In this document: in pieces, positions 8,381 to 17,615 of the stretch
How the letters are laid out: the number at the start of each line of letters is the position of its first letter
How positions within the stretch are numbered: position 1 is the stretch's first letter
Assembly: GCA_018399285.1 (NCBI GenBank)
Contig: JAGYOW010000008.1
Location: 33,867-97,866, forward strand
Source of the DNA: Desulfotignum sp.
GTDB taxonomy: Bacteria > Desulfobacterota > Desulfobacteria > Desulfobacterales > Desulfobacteraceae
Direction: 5' to 3'
Length of the DNA stretch: 64,000 bases
Made by a program: the position numbers and the translations under genes
Notes under the pieces: model-generated
What the model was told of the DNA's origin: nothing
Seen by the model: the letters and a program-made list of their open reading frames with translations, nothing else
Databases searched by the model: none

Positions 8381-9592
8381 ATGCCGTCTATTTATCTGTG
8401 GAAAGGCAAAAACCCCAGAGGAAGATCCGTCAAGGGAGAAATGGAAGCGGAAACCCCGGAACAAGTCCGCAATCTGCTGGTCAGACGAAAAATCACTCCG
8501 GGAAAAATAAAAAAAAAGCCCAAGGACCTGCTTGAAAATATCAAATTTTTGCAACCCAGGGTGAAAGAAAAAGATGTCATCATTTTTGCGAGGCAATTTT
8601 CCACCATGATCGATGCCGGACTGCCTTTGCTCCAATGCCTGGAAATTCTCCAGGCACAGCAGGAAAATCCGACCTTTAAAAAGCATCTGAAAAAAATCAA
8701 AGAATCAGTGGAATCCGGAGAAACCTTTGCCGATGCCTTGAAAAAATTTCCATCTGATTTCAATGAACTGTTTGTCAATATGATCGCAGCCGGAGAAGCC
8801 GGCGGTATCCTGGATGTTATTTTAAGCCGTTTATCCGCATATATGGAGAAAATGGCAAAATTGAAAAAACAGGTCAAAGGGGCCATGACCTATCCCATTA
8901 TCACCATTGCCGTAGCCATTATTGTGGTGGGAATCATACTGGTTTTCGTGATTCCTGTGTTTGAAGAAATGTTTGCCAGCATGGGATCTGCCCTGCCGGG
9001 CCCCACGCTGATGGTGGTGGCTTTAAGTAATTTTGTGGTGGCCAATATCGGATATATCCTTGGTGGTTTATTCGGAACCGTATTTCTCATCCGACGGTTT
9101 TACAAAACCAAAAAAGGCCGGATACTCATGGATGATCTGTTTCTGCGGCTGCCCGTGATGGGGATTTTAATCCGGAAAGTGGCGGTGGCTAAATTCACCC
9201 GGACCACCAGCACCATGATGTCGTCCGGTGTGTCCATTCTGGAAGTATTGGATATCGTGGGCCGCACCGCAGGAAACAAAATTGTGGAATTTGCCATTCA
9301 AGACGTTAAAGCCGGTATCTCTGAAGGCCGTTCCATGGCGGACCCGTTGCTGGAAAGCGGGGTATTTCCCTCCATGGTCTGTTCCATGATTGCTGTGGGG
9401 GAGTCCACGGGTGCCCTGGACACCATGATGGAAAAAATAGCCGATTTTTATGATGACGAGGTGGACCAGGCTGTAAAAAATCTCACAGACATGATCGAAC
9501 CCTTTATGCTGGTCTTTTTAGGGGTAATTGTGGGGGGACTGGTAATCGCCATGTATCTTCCCATTTTCACCATGGCAGGTAACATTGCATAG
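8381..9592 (+). CDS. pilC: Type IV pilus inner-membrane platform protein PilC (GspF family)
   Basis: PilC is the inner-membrane platform that couples the PilB/PilT motors to pilin assembly. The 403-residue protein has a basic N-terminal region and two T2SF/GspF repeats. The first begins FARQFSTMIDAGLPLLQCLEIL and the second FTRTTSTMMSSGVSILEVLDIV. Each is followed by the GESTG/GEAGG-type motif and hydrophobic segments, and a last membrane helix lies at the C-terminus. A good ribosome-binding site (AAGGA) precedes ATG 8381. The next gene, a PilS-like kinase, overlaps or abuts it, but no pilB, pilT or pilin gene is in the window, so the other pilus genes lie elsewhere. Confidence 0.92.
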   Translation: MPSIYLWKGKNPRGRSVKGEMEAETPEQVRNLLVRRKITPGKIKKKPKDLLENIKFLQPRVKEKDVIIFARQFSTMIDAGLPLLQCLEILQAQQENPTFKKHLKKIKESVESGETFADALKKFPSDFNELFVNMIAAGEAGGILDVILSRLSAYMEKMAKLKKQVKGAMTYPIITIAVAIIVVGIILVFVIPVFEEMFASMGSALPGPTLMVVALSNFVVANIGYILGGLFGTVFLIRRFYKTKKGRILMDDLFLRLPVMGILIRKVAVAKFTRTTSTMMSSGVSILEVLDIVGRTAGNKIVEFAIQDVKAGISEGRSMADPLLESGVFPSMVCSMIAVGESTGALDTMMEKIADFYDDEVDQAVKNLTDMIEPFMLVFLGVIVGGLVIAMYLPIFTMAGNIA

Positions 9593-9596
9593 GTTC

Positions 9597-10910
9597 ATGA
9601 TATCTGACCCGTTTTCGGATCCGTCAGACAGGGTGCAGCAACTCAAATGGATTGTCCTGTCCCGGGTGATTTTCTGCATTGTGTTGATTTTTTCAAGCAT
9701 AGTATTTTCCTCGGGTGAAAACCTGTCTTTTTTGTCCCAGCCGTTTGTGACACTGTATTATCTGGCTGCTGCGATTTTGTTTCTGTCTGTGGGATACGGC
9801 CTGTGGCTCAAACAGGGGAAAAAACTGCTGGTATTGTCCTATACCCAGATTCTGGCGGACACGTTTTCAGTCACGGTGATCATCTATGTCACCGGCAGTC
9901 TGGACTCCATTTTCACGTTTTTATACCTGCTGATCATCATTTACGGGGCCATGCTGGTGTTTTTGCGTGGCAGCCTGATTATTGCCGGAATTTCCAGCAT
10001 TCAGTACGGGCTGCTGATCGTGCTGGAATATTATCACATTATTCCTCCTTTTTCAGGCCAGCACACGGCCCCGGCATCTCTAAACCCCAACCTGGTCTTT
10101 TACCGGATTCTCATACTTATGTCCGCGTGTATGGCCGTGGGGTATTTAAGCGGTTTGCTGGCCAGGCAGCTGAGGCGCGCCCGGCAGGATTTGAAAATTA
10201 CCCATGCCCATTACAAGCGGGTGGAAAAAATGGAAATCATGGATGAAATGATTTCCGGAATTGCGCATGAAATCAAAAATCCGCTGGCTTCTTTAGCAGG
10301 ATCCATTCAATTGCTCAGAGAAGACACCACACCCAGCAGCCGGGAAGACCGGCTCATGAAAATTATTCTGCGGGAAACCGAACGGATGAAAACAATTGTC
10401 AATGAAATCCGATTGTTTGCAAAACCCAGCCGGGCCAATGCCGTATCGGTTATGGTTCATCAGGCCGTAATGGATGTGGTTTCCCTGTTTTTGAATTCCA
10501 AAGAATTTAAAAACAGAATTCAGGTTGTCACCCATCTGGATGAAGGTCTGAGCATTCACATCGATCCGGTACATTTCCAGCAGATTATGTGGAATCTGAT
10601 CAAAAATGCAGCCCAGGCCATTCCCGGCAAAGGAAAAATCGTCATCACATTGACTTCTCCCCGGAATCACCGAATTTATCTGACCATCTCAGATAACGGG
10701 CAGGGAATTGAATCCGACATTGCCCGCCATATTTTTGATCCGTTTTTCACTACCAAACCTGAAGGCACGGGACTGGGCCTGCCCATTATTCACCGGCTCA
10801 TTGAAACCTATGACGGTTTGATCGATTTTGATTCCAGCCCCGGTAAGGGAACCATTTTCACCATCATATTCAAACAGGACAGATTGATTGAAAATCGAAC
10901 AAAATCTTGA
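9597..10910 (+). CDS. PilS-like membrane sensor histidine kinase
   Basis: The protein (437 aa) starts with about six hydrophobic helices and then has a histidine kinase core. The H-box is [20 protein letters not shown], the N-box [11 protein letters not shown], the G1 box ISDNGQGI and the G2 box GTGLGLPII. This matches PilS/NtrB kinases, which with the activator PilR control sigma54-dependent pilin transcription. Its position directly after pilC supports the PilS reading, but no response regulator follows; lysS comes next. ATG 9597 is chosen. A TTG at 9585 inside pilC is an alternative with a slightly better upstream AGG. Confidence 0.85.
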   Translation: MISDPFSDPSDRVQQLKWIVLSRVIFCIVLIFSSIVFSSGENLSFLSQPFVTLYYLAAAILFLSVGYGLWLKQGKKLLVLSYTQILADTFSVTVIIYVTGSLDSIFTFLYLLIIIYGAMLVFLRGSLIIAGISSIQYGLLIVLEYYHIIPPFSGQHTAPASLNPNLVFYRILILMSACMAVGYLSGLLARQLRRARQDLKITHAHYKRVEKMEIMDEMISGIAHEIKNPLASLAGSIQLLREDTTPSSREDRLMKIILRETERMKTIVNEIRLFAKPSRANAVSVMVHQAVMDVVSLFLNSKEFKNRIQVVTHLDEGLSIHIDPVHFQQIMWNLIKNAAQAIPGKGKIVITLTSPRNHRIYLTISDNGQGIESDIARHIFDPFFTTKPEGTGLGLPIIHRLIETYDGLIDFDSSPGKGTIFTIIFKQDRLIENRTKS

Positions 10911-10961
10911 CAAACACCAGATAAACAGGCTATTTATTTTTGTTTTATCACGTTAAAATAT

Positions 10962-12458
10962 ATGGAAACAACAACACCCATGGACAAAGATACCCAGATC
11001 ACTCAGGCCAGAAAAGAAAAAATAACCGCTATCAAGGGAAAAGGCGTCTCCCTGTATCCCAATGATTTCAAAATTTCATGCACAGTGGCGCAACTTCGAC
11101 ACATCATTGACAATGACCCGTCTTCTTTAGGGGAAAACGGCAAGGCATTCAAACTGGCCGGCCGGATGATGGCCATCAACAAAATGGGGAAATCCTCTTT
11201 TGTCCGGTTCAAGGATGGGGCGGAACAGATGCAGGTGTATATTCAAAAAAACAAAGTCGGAGATGACACCTACGATTTGTTCAAAAAACTGGATATCGGA
11301 GACTTCATTGGTGTTTCCGGTCCTTTGTTTCAAACAAAAACCGGAGAGTGGACCATTCTGGCCACGGATTTCAGGCTGCTGTCCAAAGCATTGCGGCCAT
11401 TACCGGAAAAATTTCACGGCATCAAGGACCCGGAAAAACGGTATCGTCAACGGTACCTGGACTTGATTATGAACGACGGCACCCGGAACATCTTTGTCAC
11501 CCGAAGCAAAATCGTATCTGCCATGCGCCGGTTTTTTGAAGAACACGATTTCATGGAAGTTGAAACGCCCATGATGCAGCCCTTGCCCGGAGGTGCCGAA
11601 GCCACCCCTTTCAAGACCTGGCACAACGCCCTGGGCATGGAACTGTTTTTGCGGATCGCGCCGGAACTGTACCTGAAGCGCCTGGTGGTGGGGGGCTTTG
11701 AAAAAGTATTTGAAATCAACAGAAATTTCAGAAACGAGGGTGTATCCACCCGGCACAACCCGGAATTCACCATGGTGGAATTTTACCAGGCCTATGCGGA
11801 TTACCAGGATTTGATGGCTTTAACCGAAAAAATGTTTGCCGATATTGTCGAAAAAATCAGCGGCAACACCGTCATTGAGTACCAGGGCCACACCATTGAC
11901 TTCAAACCCGGATGGCAGCGGATCTCCATGATGGACTCTTTGTCTTCCATCGGCGGCATAGATCCTGAAATAATCCAGGATACCCAGTCATTACTGGCTT
12001 TTGCAAAAGACCGCCAGATCCAGATCACCAAAACCGAAAGTCACGGCAAAATTTTGACCAAATTGTTTGACGTGCTGGTGGAACCCAAACTGATTCAACC
12101 CACATTCATTACCGGATATCCCGTGGAAGTGTCTCCGTTGTCCCGGAAAAGCGAATCCGACCCAACCCTGACCGACCGGTTTGAACTGTTCATTGCCGGC
12201 CGGGAAATCGCCAATGGATTTTCCGAAATCAATGACCCGGAAGATCAGCACAACCGGTTTCTCATGCAGGTGCGCCAGCGGGATGAAGGAAATGATGAAG
12301 CCCACATCATGGATGCCGATTATGTGGAAGCCTTGGAATATGGCATGCCGCCCACAGCCGGAGAGGGCATCGGCATCGACCGGCTGGTGATGCTGCTCAC
12401 GGATGCGGCCTCCATCAGAGAGGTTATTTTATTTCCCCAGATGAAACACAGTCACTGA
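10962..12458 (+). CDS. lysS: Lysine-tRNA ligase (class II)
   Basis: LysS charges tRNA-Lys. The 498-residue protein has an N-terminal OB-fold anticodon-binding domain (KLAGRMMAINKMGKSSFVRF) and a class II catalytic core. Motif 2 reads RNEGVSTRHNPEFTMVEFYQ and motif 3 GEGIGIDRLVMLL. The N-terminus shown (METTTPMDKDTQ) has a second ATG at 10980 that could also be used. It lies downstream of the PilS-like gene and only a few bases before lolC/E, so it may be co-transcribed with the Lol genes. Confidence 0.95.
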   Translation: METTTPMDKDTQITQARKEKITAIKGKGVSLYPNDFKISCTVAQLRHIIDNDPSSLGENGKAFKLAGRMMAINKMGKSSFVRFKDGAEQMQVYIQKNKVGDDTYDLFKKLDIGDFIGVSGPLFQTKTGEWTILATDFRLLSKALRPLPEKFHGIKDPEKRYRQRYLDLIMNDGTRNIFVTRSKIVSAMRRFFEEHDFMEVETPMMQPLPGGAEATPFKTWHNALGMELFLRIAPELYLKRLVVGGFEKVFEINRNFRNEGVSTRHNPEFTMVEFYQAYADYQDLMALTEKMFADIVEKISGNTVIEYQGHTIDFKPGWQRISMMDSLSSIGGIDPEIIQDTQSLLAFAKDRQIQITKTESHGKILTKLFDVLVEPKLIQPTFITGYPVEVSPLSRKSESDPTLTDRFELFIAGREIANGFSEINDPEDQHNRFLMQVRQRDEGNDEAHIMDADYVEALEYGMPPTAGEGIGIDRLVMLLTDAASIREVILFPQMKHSH

Positions 12459-12464
12459 TTATTG

Positions 12465-13691
12465 ATGGCCGTGGAACTGTTCATAGCCCGGCGCTATCTC
12501 AAGGCCAAGCGAAAAGAAGGATTCATCTCTCTGATCACGTTTCTGTCCGTGGCAGGGGTCATGGTGGGGGTGATGGCGCTGGTAGTGGTGATCGCCGTCA
12601 TGAATGGTGCAGAAACCGAATTCCGGAGACGGATACTGGGTCTGGAGCCTCATATTCTGATCATGAATTACAACGGTACATTTGGTAATTACAATCCCGG
12701 ACTTGAGGAGATACAAACCCATCCTCACATCCGGGATGCTTCCCCGATTTTGTTTGCCCAGGCCATTATCCGAACCCGTCATGCCATGGCAGGCGCCATG
12801 GTCCGCGGCATTGTCCCGGATAACAGTGCATCGCTGATCAAAGGATTTGATACACCCGCCCTGAAAAATGCCCTGGCTGTTCAAAAAAAATCCGACAATC
12901 TGCCGGGTATTATTCTGGGCAAGGAACTGGCCCGGTCCATGGGAGCCATAACCGGAGACAAGATCATCCTTATGTCCACCCGGTCCGTTATTTCTCCCAT
13001 GGGACAGATACCTGCCATGAAGCAGTTTGTGGTCCAGGGAACCTTTTCTTCGGGCATGTCCGAGTACGACGGTATGCTGGCCTATGTTCATCTGGAACAG
13101 GCCCAGTCCCTGACAAAAGATCCGGAAAAAATTTCAGCCATCGGCATCTGGGTGGATGACGTTTTCAAAGTCAAGGAGATCCGTAAAACCCTGCCGGGCG
13201 ATCTGGAACATCATCCGTTCTATATCCGGGACTGGATGGAAATCAACCAGAGTCTTTTTTCAGCCCTGAAACTTGAAAAAACGGCCATGTTCATCATTCT
13301 GACTTTAATCATTCTGGTAGCGGCCTTTAATATTGCATCCGCTCTGATCATGCTGGTCATGGAAAAAACAAAAGACATCGCTGTACTTAAAGCCATGGGA
13401 GCCACTCACCGGATGATTCGTCAAATTTTTATCATTAAAGGCCTGGTGATCGGAACGATCGGCACCCTGCTGGGAACTGTGTCCGGAATCGGCATCTGTC
13501 TGCTGCTCAAACGATATGACTTCATCCAACTGCCCAAAGCCTATCCCTTCTCCACGCTACCGGTTCAGCTGGATCCCATGGATGTGCTGGTCATTTCCGT
13601 CAGTGCCATAATCATCTGCTTTATTTCCACGTTGTACCCGTCCTGGAAGGCGTCGAACATGGACCCGCTGGAGGCCATACGATATGGATAA
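12465..13691 (+). CDS. lolC: Lipoprotein-releasing ABC transporter permease LolC/LolE
   Basis: This is the inner-membrane permease of the LolCDE complex, which extracts mature lipoproteins for delivery to the outer membrane. The N-terminus LFIARRYLKAKRKEGFISLIT and the first helix (VMVGVMALVVVIAVMNG) are typical. A long periplasmic domain follows, and three C-terminal helices form the FtsX/MacB-like core, containing TKDIAVLKAMGAT. Only one permease gene is present, as in bacteria where a single LolF-like protein replaces LolC and LolE; the symbol is therefore approximate. It overlaps lolD by 8 bp. ATG 12465 is chosen over TTG 12462. Confidence 0.88.
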   Translation: MAVELFIARRYLKAKRKEGFISLITFLSVAGVMVGVMALVVVIAVMNGAETEFRRRILGLEPHILIMNYNGTFGNYNPGLEEIQTHPHIRDASPILFAQAIIRTRHAMAGAMVRGIVPDNSASLIKGFDTPALKNALAVQKKSDNLPGIILGKELARSMGAITGDKIILMSTRSVISPMGQIPAMKQFVVQGTFSSGMSEYDGMLAYVHLEQAQSLTKDPEKISAIGIWVDDVFKVKEIRKTLPGDLEHHPFYIRDWMEINQSLFSALKLEKTAMFIILTLIILVAAFNIASALIMLVMEKTKDIAVLKAMGATHRMIRQIFIIKGLVIGTIGTLLGTVSGIGICLLLKRYDFIQLPKAYPFSTLPVQLDPMDVLVISVSAIIICFISTLYPSWKASNMDPLEAIRYG

Positions 13692-14373
13692 TCCCGGACC
13701 TGTTCTCATGCGTCTGACACAGATCACCAAACGGTTCGGCACACCGCCGGATGTCATAAACATACTGGACACATCCGAATTTACCATCACCCGGGGGATG
13801 ACCCTGGCTGTGGTTGGGGCCTCAGGTATCGGCAAATCAACATTGCTTAATATCATCGGCACCCTGGATCGACCGGATAATGGGCAGGTCCTGTTTCAAG
13901 ACCGTAATCTGCTGTCCTTGAAAGATGATCAACTGGCAGCATTCAGAAACAGACGAATCGGATTTGTGTTCCAGTTTCATTATCTGCTCCAGGGATTTTC
14001 AGCCATTGAAAATGTGATGATTCCGGGACTCATCGCTCGAAAATCAAAAAAAATGGTTGAAAAACTGGCTGAAAATATGTTTGAAAGGGTAGGTCTGGCA
14101 GACCGATGTCATCATCGTGTGGAAGACCTGTCCGGTGGAGAGCAGCAACGGGTCGCCATTGCCAGAGCCCTGGTATTGAACCCGGATATACTTCTGGCGG
14201 ATGAACCCACCGGCAACCTGGATGAAAAAAACGCAGATGGCATCCATTCTTTGATCACTGAATTGAACAAAGAACTGGGTATGACCGTAATCGTGGTGAC
14301 CCATAACATGAAACTGGCCCGGATGATGGAAACTACCGTAACGATCCAAAACGGAAAAATTGTACCGGCTTGA
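13684..14373 (+). CDS. lolD: Lipoprotein-releasing ABC transporter ATP-binding protein LolD
   Basis: LolD is the ATPase of the lipoprotein-release system. The 229-residue protein has Walker A GASGIGKSTLL, signature LSGGEQQRVAIARAL, Walker B ILLADEPTGNLD, and the switch histidine in VVTHN. The Q-loop region FVFQFHYLLQGFSAIENVMIPG is the LolD/MacB type. Its start lies within the end of the permease gene, indicating translational coupling, and bamA follows at once, so lipoprotein release and outer-membrane assembly genes share this run. Confidence 0.93.
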   Translation: MDNPGPVLMRLTQITKRFGTPPDVINILDTSEFTITRGMTLAVVGASGIGKSTLLNIIGTLDRPDNGQVLFQDRNLLSLKDDQLAAFRNRRIGFVFQFHYLLQGFSAIENVMIPGLIARKSKKMVEKLAENMFERVGLADRCHHRVEDLSGGEQQRVAIARALVLNPDILLADEPTGNLDEKNADGIHSLITELNKELGMTVIVVTHNMKLARMMETTVTIQNGKIVPA

Positions 14374-14386
14374 GAAAGGGATTGAT

Positions 14387-17026
14387 ATGAAAAAAAGGTT
14401 GATCAATACAGTACTGATAGGGATGATGATATTATGCGGACTGCCTTCCTGGCTGTGTGCAGAGCAAACAGCCAGTGTCGCTGTTTTTCCTTTTTCCGTT
14501 CAGGCACCCCCGGCCCATGAACCACTCGGCACCGACCTGCCTCTGATGCTTGGAAAACGTCTGGAAAACGAAGGAGCACAAGTGGTTTATGTCAAAGAAT
14601 TCATGGATACGCAAACCTGGGATGCAGACAGATTCCGTCAGGAAGGTATCCGCTTAGGTGTGGATCACATCATTACCGGCAATGTCTTTTTGGCCGGCAA
14701 CAGCATCAGTATCGATACGAACATGCATCCGATTTATGAAACAGGGCCGCCATTGCCCTTTTTTTCCCAGTCCGGTTCTTTGGAAGAACTGCATGCAGCA
14801 ATCGGACAGTTGTCCCGGGCAATAATCGGTGAATTGTTTGAAAAACGCATTATCTCCACTATCTCAGTTACCGGCAACCGCCGGGTGGATTCTGATGCGA
14901 TTTTACGGATCATTTCAACAAGCCCCGGTGATATCATGAACCCGGGAAAATTGTCCAAAGACCTGGAACAGATTTACAAAATGGGTTTTTTCGATGATGT
15001 GGTGATCGAAAAAAAAGACCTGGACCAAGGCATTGAAATTGTTTTCAACGTGACGGAAAAACCCAGCGTCAGAAATATCAAATTTTCCCAAAACCGCGTG
15101 TACAAAGAGGATGAACTGGCTGCAGTGGTGGATACCAGCACCGGGTCCATCCTCAATGTGTACAAAATCAATTCAGATGTGGAAAAAATAAAGCGCCTGT
15201 ACACAGAAAAAAATTACCACAACTGCACGGTTAACTATGAAATCACTCCCTTGAAAAACAATCAGGCGGATATTGTGTTCGTGATTGACGAAGGAGAAAA
15301 AATCAGAATTGAATCTATTGTGTTTGAGGGAAATACCCATTTTAAAGACAAAAAACTGAAGAAAACAATTCAGACACGTGAAAAAGGGTTCTGGTCTTTT
15401 ATCACCTCTTCCGGAGATCTGGAGGAAAGTGAGCTCACTAATGATGTGCTAAGGATCGAATCTCTCTATAAAAACAACGGGTTCATCGATGTCAAGGTGT
15501 CGGATCCGCAGATAGACATGCGAGATGAAAGCATTACCATCGGCTTCAAAATTGACGAAGGAGAACAATACAAAATCGGGAAGGTGGACATTACCGGGGA
15601 TATTCTAACCTCGAAAACCGATCTGTTTGACAAACTTCGGGTCAAGGAATCCGATCTGTACAACCGGGAACTGATCCGAAAAGACATGCTGGAGCTCAGT
15701 GATTTGTATTCCAACCAGGGGTATGCCAATATCAAGGTCTCCCCACTGGTGGAAACCGATGATGCCAGTCATCTGATCAACATCACATACAAAATTAATC
15801 AGGGAGAACCGGTATATTTCAACCGGATTCTGATCTCCGGCAATGAAAAAACACGGGACAAAGTGATCCGGCGGGAAATGGCTGTGGAAGAGCAGGGTAA
15901 ATTTTCCATGAGCGGTATTCAGCGATCTTACAGGAACCTGAGCTACAGAGACTATTTTCAGTCTGTGGAAATCAACCCGGTTCAAACCGATGTGCCTAAC
16001 CAGCGGAATTTGGAAGTCAAGGTGGAAGAAAAACCCACAGGCAATTTTGCATTTGGCGGGGGATTTTCCTCGGATGACGGTGCTTTTGGTCAAGTGTCCT
16101 TGGAAGAGCGCAACCTGTTCGGCCGGGGTCAGAACTTGAAAATTTTGGGAAGAGTCTCGGGGGAGACCGGGTTGTATGATCTGGGCTTCACAGAACCCTG
16201 GATTTTTGACAAGCCTGTTTCCGCCGGATTTAATATTTATAAGCTTGAAAGGGAATTTGAATATTATGAACGCAACGCCATCGGCCTGACTCTCAGATCT
16301 GCTTATCGACAACTGTGGGATTACACCACCATCGGTGTGGAACTCAATTTTGAAGATTTTAAAGTTGAAAATGTAGAAACACTGTATACCAGTGTGACTG
16401 AAGGAGATTTTTTCACCTCCAGCATCAAACCATATATCAGTTATGACTCCAGAAATCATTATTTTTTACCCACAGAAGGGGTGTTCAGCAAATTGTCGGC
16501 CCAATATGCCGGAGAATTTTTGGGCGGTGATATCGACTATACCCGGTATGTGGCCGAAGGCGGATTCTGGATTCCCCTTTTCTGGAAATTTACCGGAGGC
16601 TTTCATATGGAGGGCGGATATCTGGATGACCGCACCAACGGCCAGATCGATATTGACTGGGAACGATTCTACTTAGGCGGCATCAATTCGGTCCGCGGAT
16701 TTGACAAATACGACATCAACACCAGAGAACCCGGCCAGAGTATCCTGCGGGGGGGTGAAAAATATATTCAATTCAATGCGGAATTGATCTTTCCCCTTCA
16801 GGAAGAACAAGGCGTCGCCGGGGTATTGTTCTATGACCGGGGCGATGTCTATCGAACCAGCGAAAGCATCGATCTGGCCAAACAATACTCATCTGCAGGA
16901 TTTGAACTGCGGTGGAATTCCCCCATGGGCCCCATTCGTCTGGCCTATGGTATTGTGGTGGAAGGTCAGGATGAATACCAAACCGGAGATGGCCAGTTTG
17001 ATTTTTCCATTGGCGCATTTTTCTGA
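14387..17026 (+). CDS. bamA: Outer-membrane assembly factor BamA with extra N-terminal domain
   Basis: BamA inserts beta-barrel proteins into the outer membrane. After a signal peptide (MKKRLINTVLIGMMILCGL..., end near residue 24) comes an additional domain of about 115 residues (ASVAVFPFSVQAPP...LGTDLPLMLGKRLENEGAQ...GVDHIITGNVF) resembling FlgO/TolB-type periplasmic folds. Five POTRA repeats follow from about residue 150 to 510; their starts are marked by ISVTGNRRV, IKFSQNRVY, IVFEGNTHF, VDITGDILT and ILISGNEKT. The barrel has the loop-6 motif INSVRGFD and ends in phenylalanine (FDFSIGAFF), the usual barrel signal. ATG 14387 follows GAAAGGG; the longer TTG frame from 14360 runs inside lolD. 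ompH and lpx genes follow, as in many Gram-negatives. Confidence 0.93.
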   Translation: MKKRLINTVLIGMMILCGLPSWLCAEQTASVAVFPFSVQAPPAHEPLGTDLPLMLGKRLENEGAQVVYVKEFMDTQTWDADRFRQEGIRLGVDHIITGNVFLAGNSISIDTNMHPIYETGPPLPFFSQSGSLEELHAAIGQLSRAIIGELFEKRIISTISVTGNRRVDSDAILRIISTSPGDIMNPGKLSKDLEQIYKMGFFDDVVIEKKDLDQGIEIVFNVTEKPSVRNIKFSQNRVYKEDELAAVVDTSTGSILNVYKINSDVEKIKRLYTEKNYHNCTVNYEITPLKNNQADIVFVIDEGEKIRIESIVFEGNTHFKDKKLKKTIQTREKGFWSFITSSGDLEESELTNDVLRIESLYKNNGFIDVKVSDPQIDMRDESITIGFKIDEGEQYKIGKVDITGDILTSKTDLFDKLRVKESDLYNRELIRKDMLELSDLYSNQGYANIKVSPLVETDDASHLINITYKINQGEPVYFNRILISGNEKTRDKVIRREMAVEEQGKFSMSGIQRSYRNLSYRDYFQSVEINPVQTDVPNQRNLEVKVEEKPTGNFAFGGGFSSDDGAFGQVSLEERNLFGRGQNLKILGRVSGETGLYDLGFTEPWIFDKPVSAGFNIYKLEREFEYYERNAIGLTLRSAYRQLWDYTTIGVELNFEDFKVENVETLYTSVTEGDFFTSSIKPYISYDSRNHYFLPTEGVFSKLSAQYAGEFLGGDIDYTRYVAEGGFWIPLFWKFTGGFHMEGGYLDDRTNGQIDIDWERFYLGGINSVRGFDKYDINTREPGQSILRGGEKYIQFNAELIFPLQEEQGVAGVLFYDRGDVYRTSESIDLAKQYSSAGFELRWNSPMGPIRLAYGIVVEGQDEYQTGDGQFDFSIGAFF

Positions 17027-17060
17027 TATTTTTTAAAGCATTATTTATTTGGAGGAAACC

Positions 17061-17594
17061 ATGAAACGTATCTTATTTGTAACCATCATAAGCCTTTTGG
17101 CCATCAGCTTTGTGCCCATGGCATTTTGTGCGGATGCTGTTAAAATCGGTGTCATCGATTTTGAAAAAATAATGAAAGAATCCAGTGCCGGAAAAATGAA
17201 CCAGAAAGTTCTCAATTCTAAAGGAACGGAATTCAAAAACAAACTGGAAAAAGAAAAACAGACCCTGGATGAAATCGGCCAGTCTTTTGAAAAAGAAGCC
17301 CTGGTGCTCAGTGACGAAAAAAAACGGGAACGGGAGCGGAATTTCAGAAATCAGATCGAAGATTTCAAAATCATGCAGCAGAATTATACCAATGAATTGA
17401 AAAATCTTGAAATCAAAATGATCAATGACATGCAGAAAGCCGTATTCGACATTGCCAACGAACTGGGAAAAAGAGAAAAATACACCCTGATCATTGAAAA
17501 AAAGAATGCCGGTGTGATCTATACGCCGGACCAGATAGATATCACAGACCGTGTCATCAATAAATACAATGCCGTCACAGCCCAGGGCAATTGA
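17061..17594 (+). CDS. OmpH/Skp-family periplasmic chaperone
   Basis: Skp holds unfolded outer-membrane proteins in the periplasm and hands them to BamA. The protein (177 aa) has a signal peptide ending near AFCADA, then KIGVIDFEKIMKESSAGK, which matches the start of the OmpH domain. A long charged coiled-coil arm follows (residues about 50-130). The C-terminal part (YTLIIEKKNAGVIYTPDQIDITDRVI) completes the trimerisation body. GGAGG ten bases before ATG 17061 fixes the start. It sits directly between bamA and lpxD, the standard place for skp. Confidence 0.9.
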   Translation: MKRILFVTIISLLAISFVPMAFCADAVKIGVIDFEKIMKESSAGKMNQKVLNSKGTEFKNKLEKEKQTLDEIGQSFEKEALVLSDEKKRERERNFRNQIEDFKIMQQNYTNELKNLEIKMINDMQKAVFDIANELGKREKYTLIIEKKNAGVIYTPDQIDITDRVINKYNAVTAQGN

Positions 17595-17615
17595 TTGCCT
17601 GAACGGTATCCATGT

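Noticed and set aside
15605..16459. A 284-codon minus-strand frame inside bamA
   Set aside because: It is a shadow of the BamA POTRA and barrel region with no recognisable domain or ribosome-binding site.
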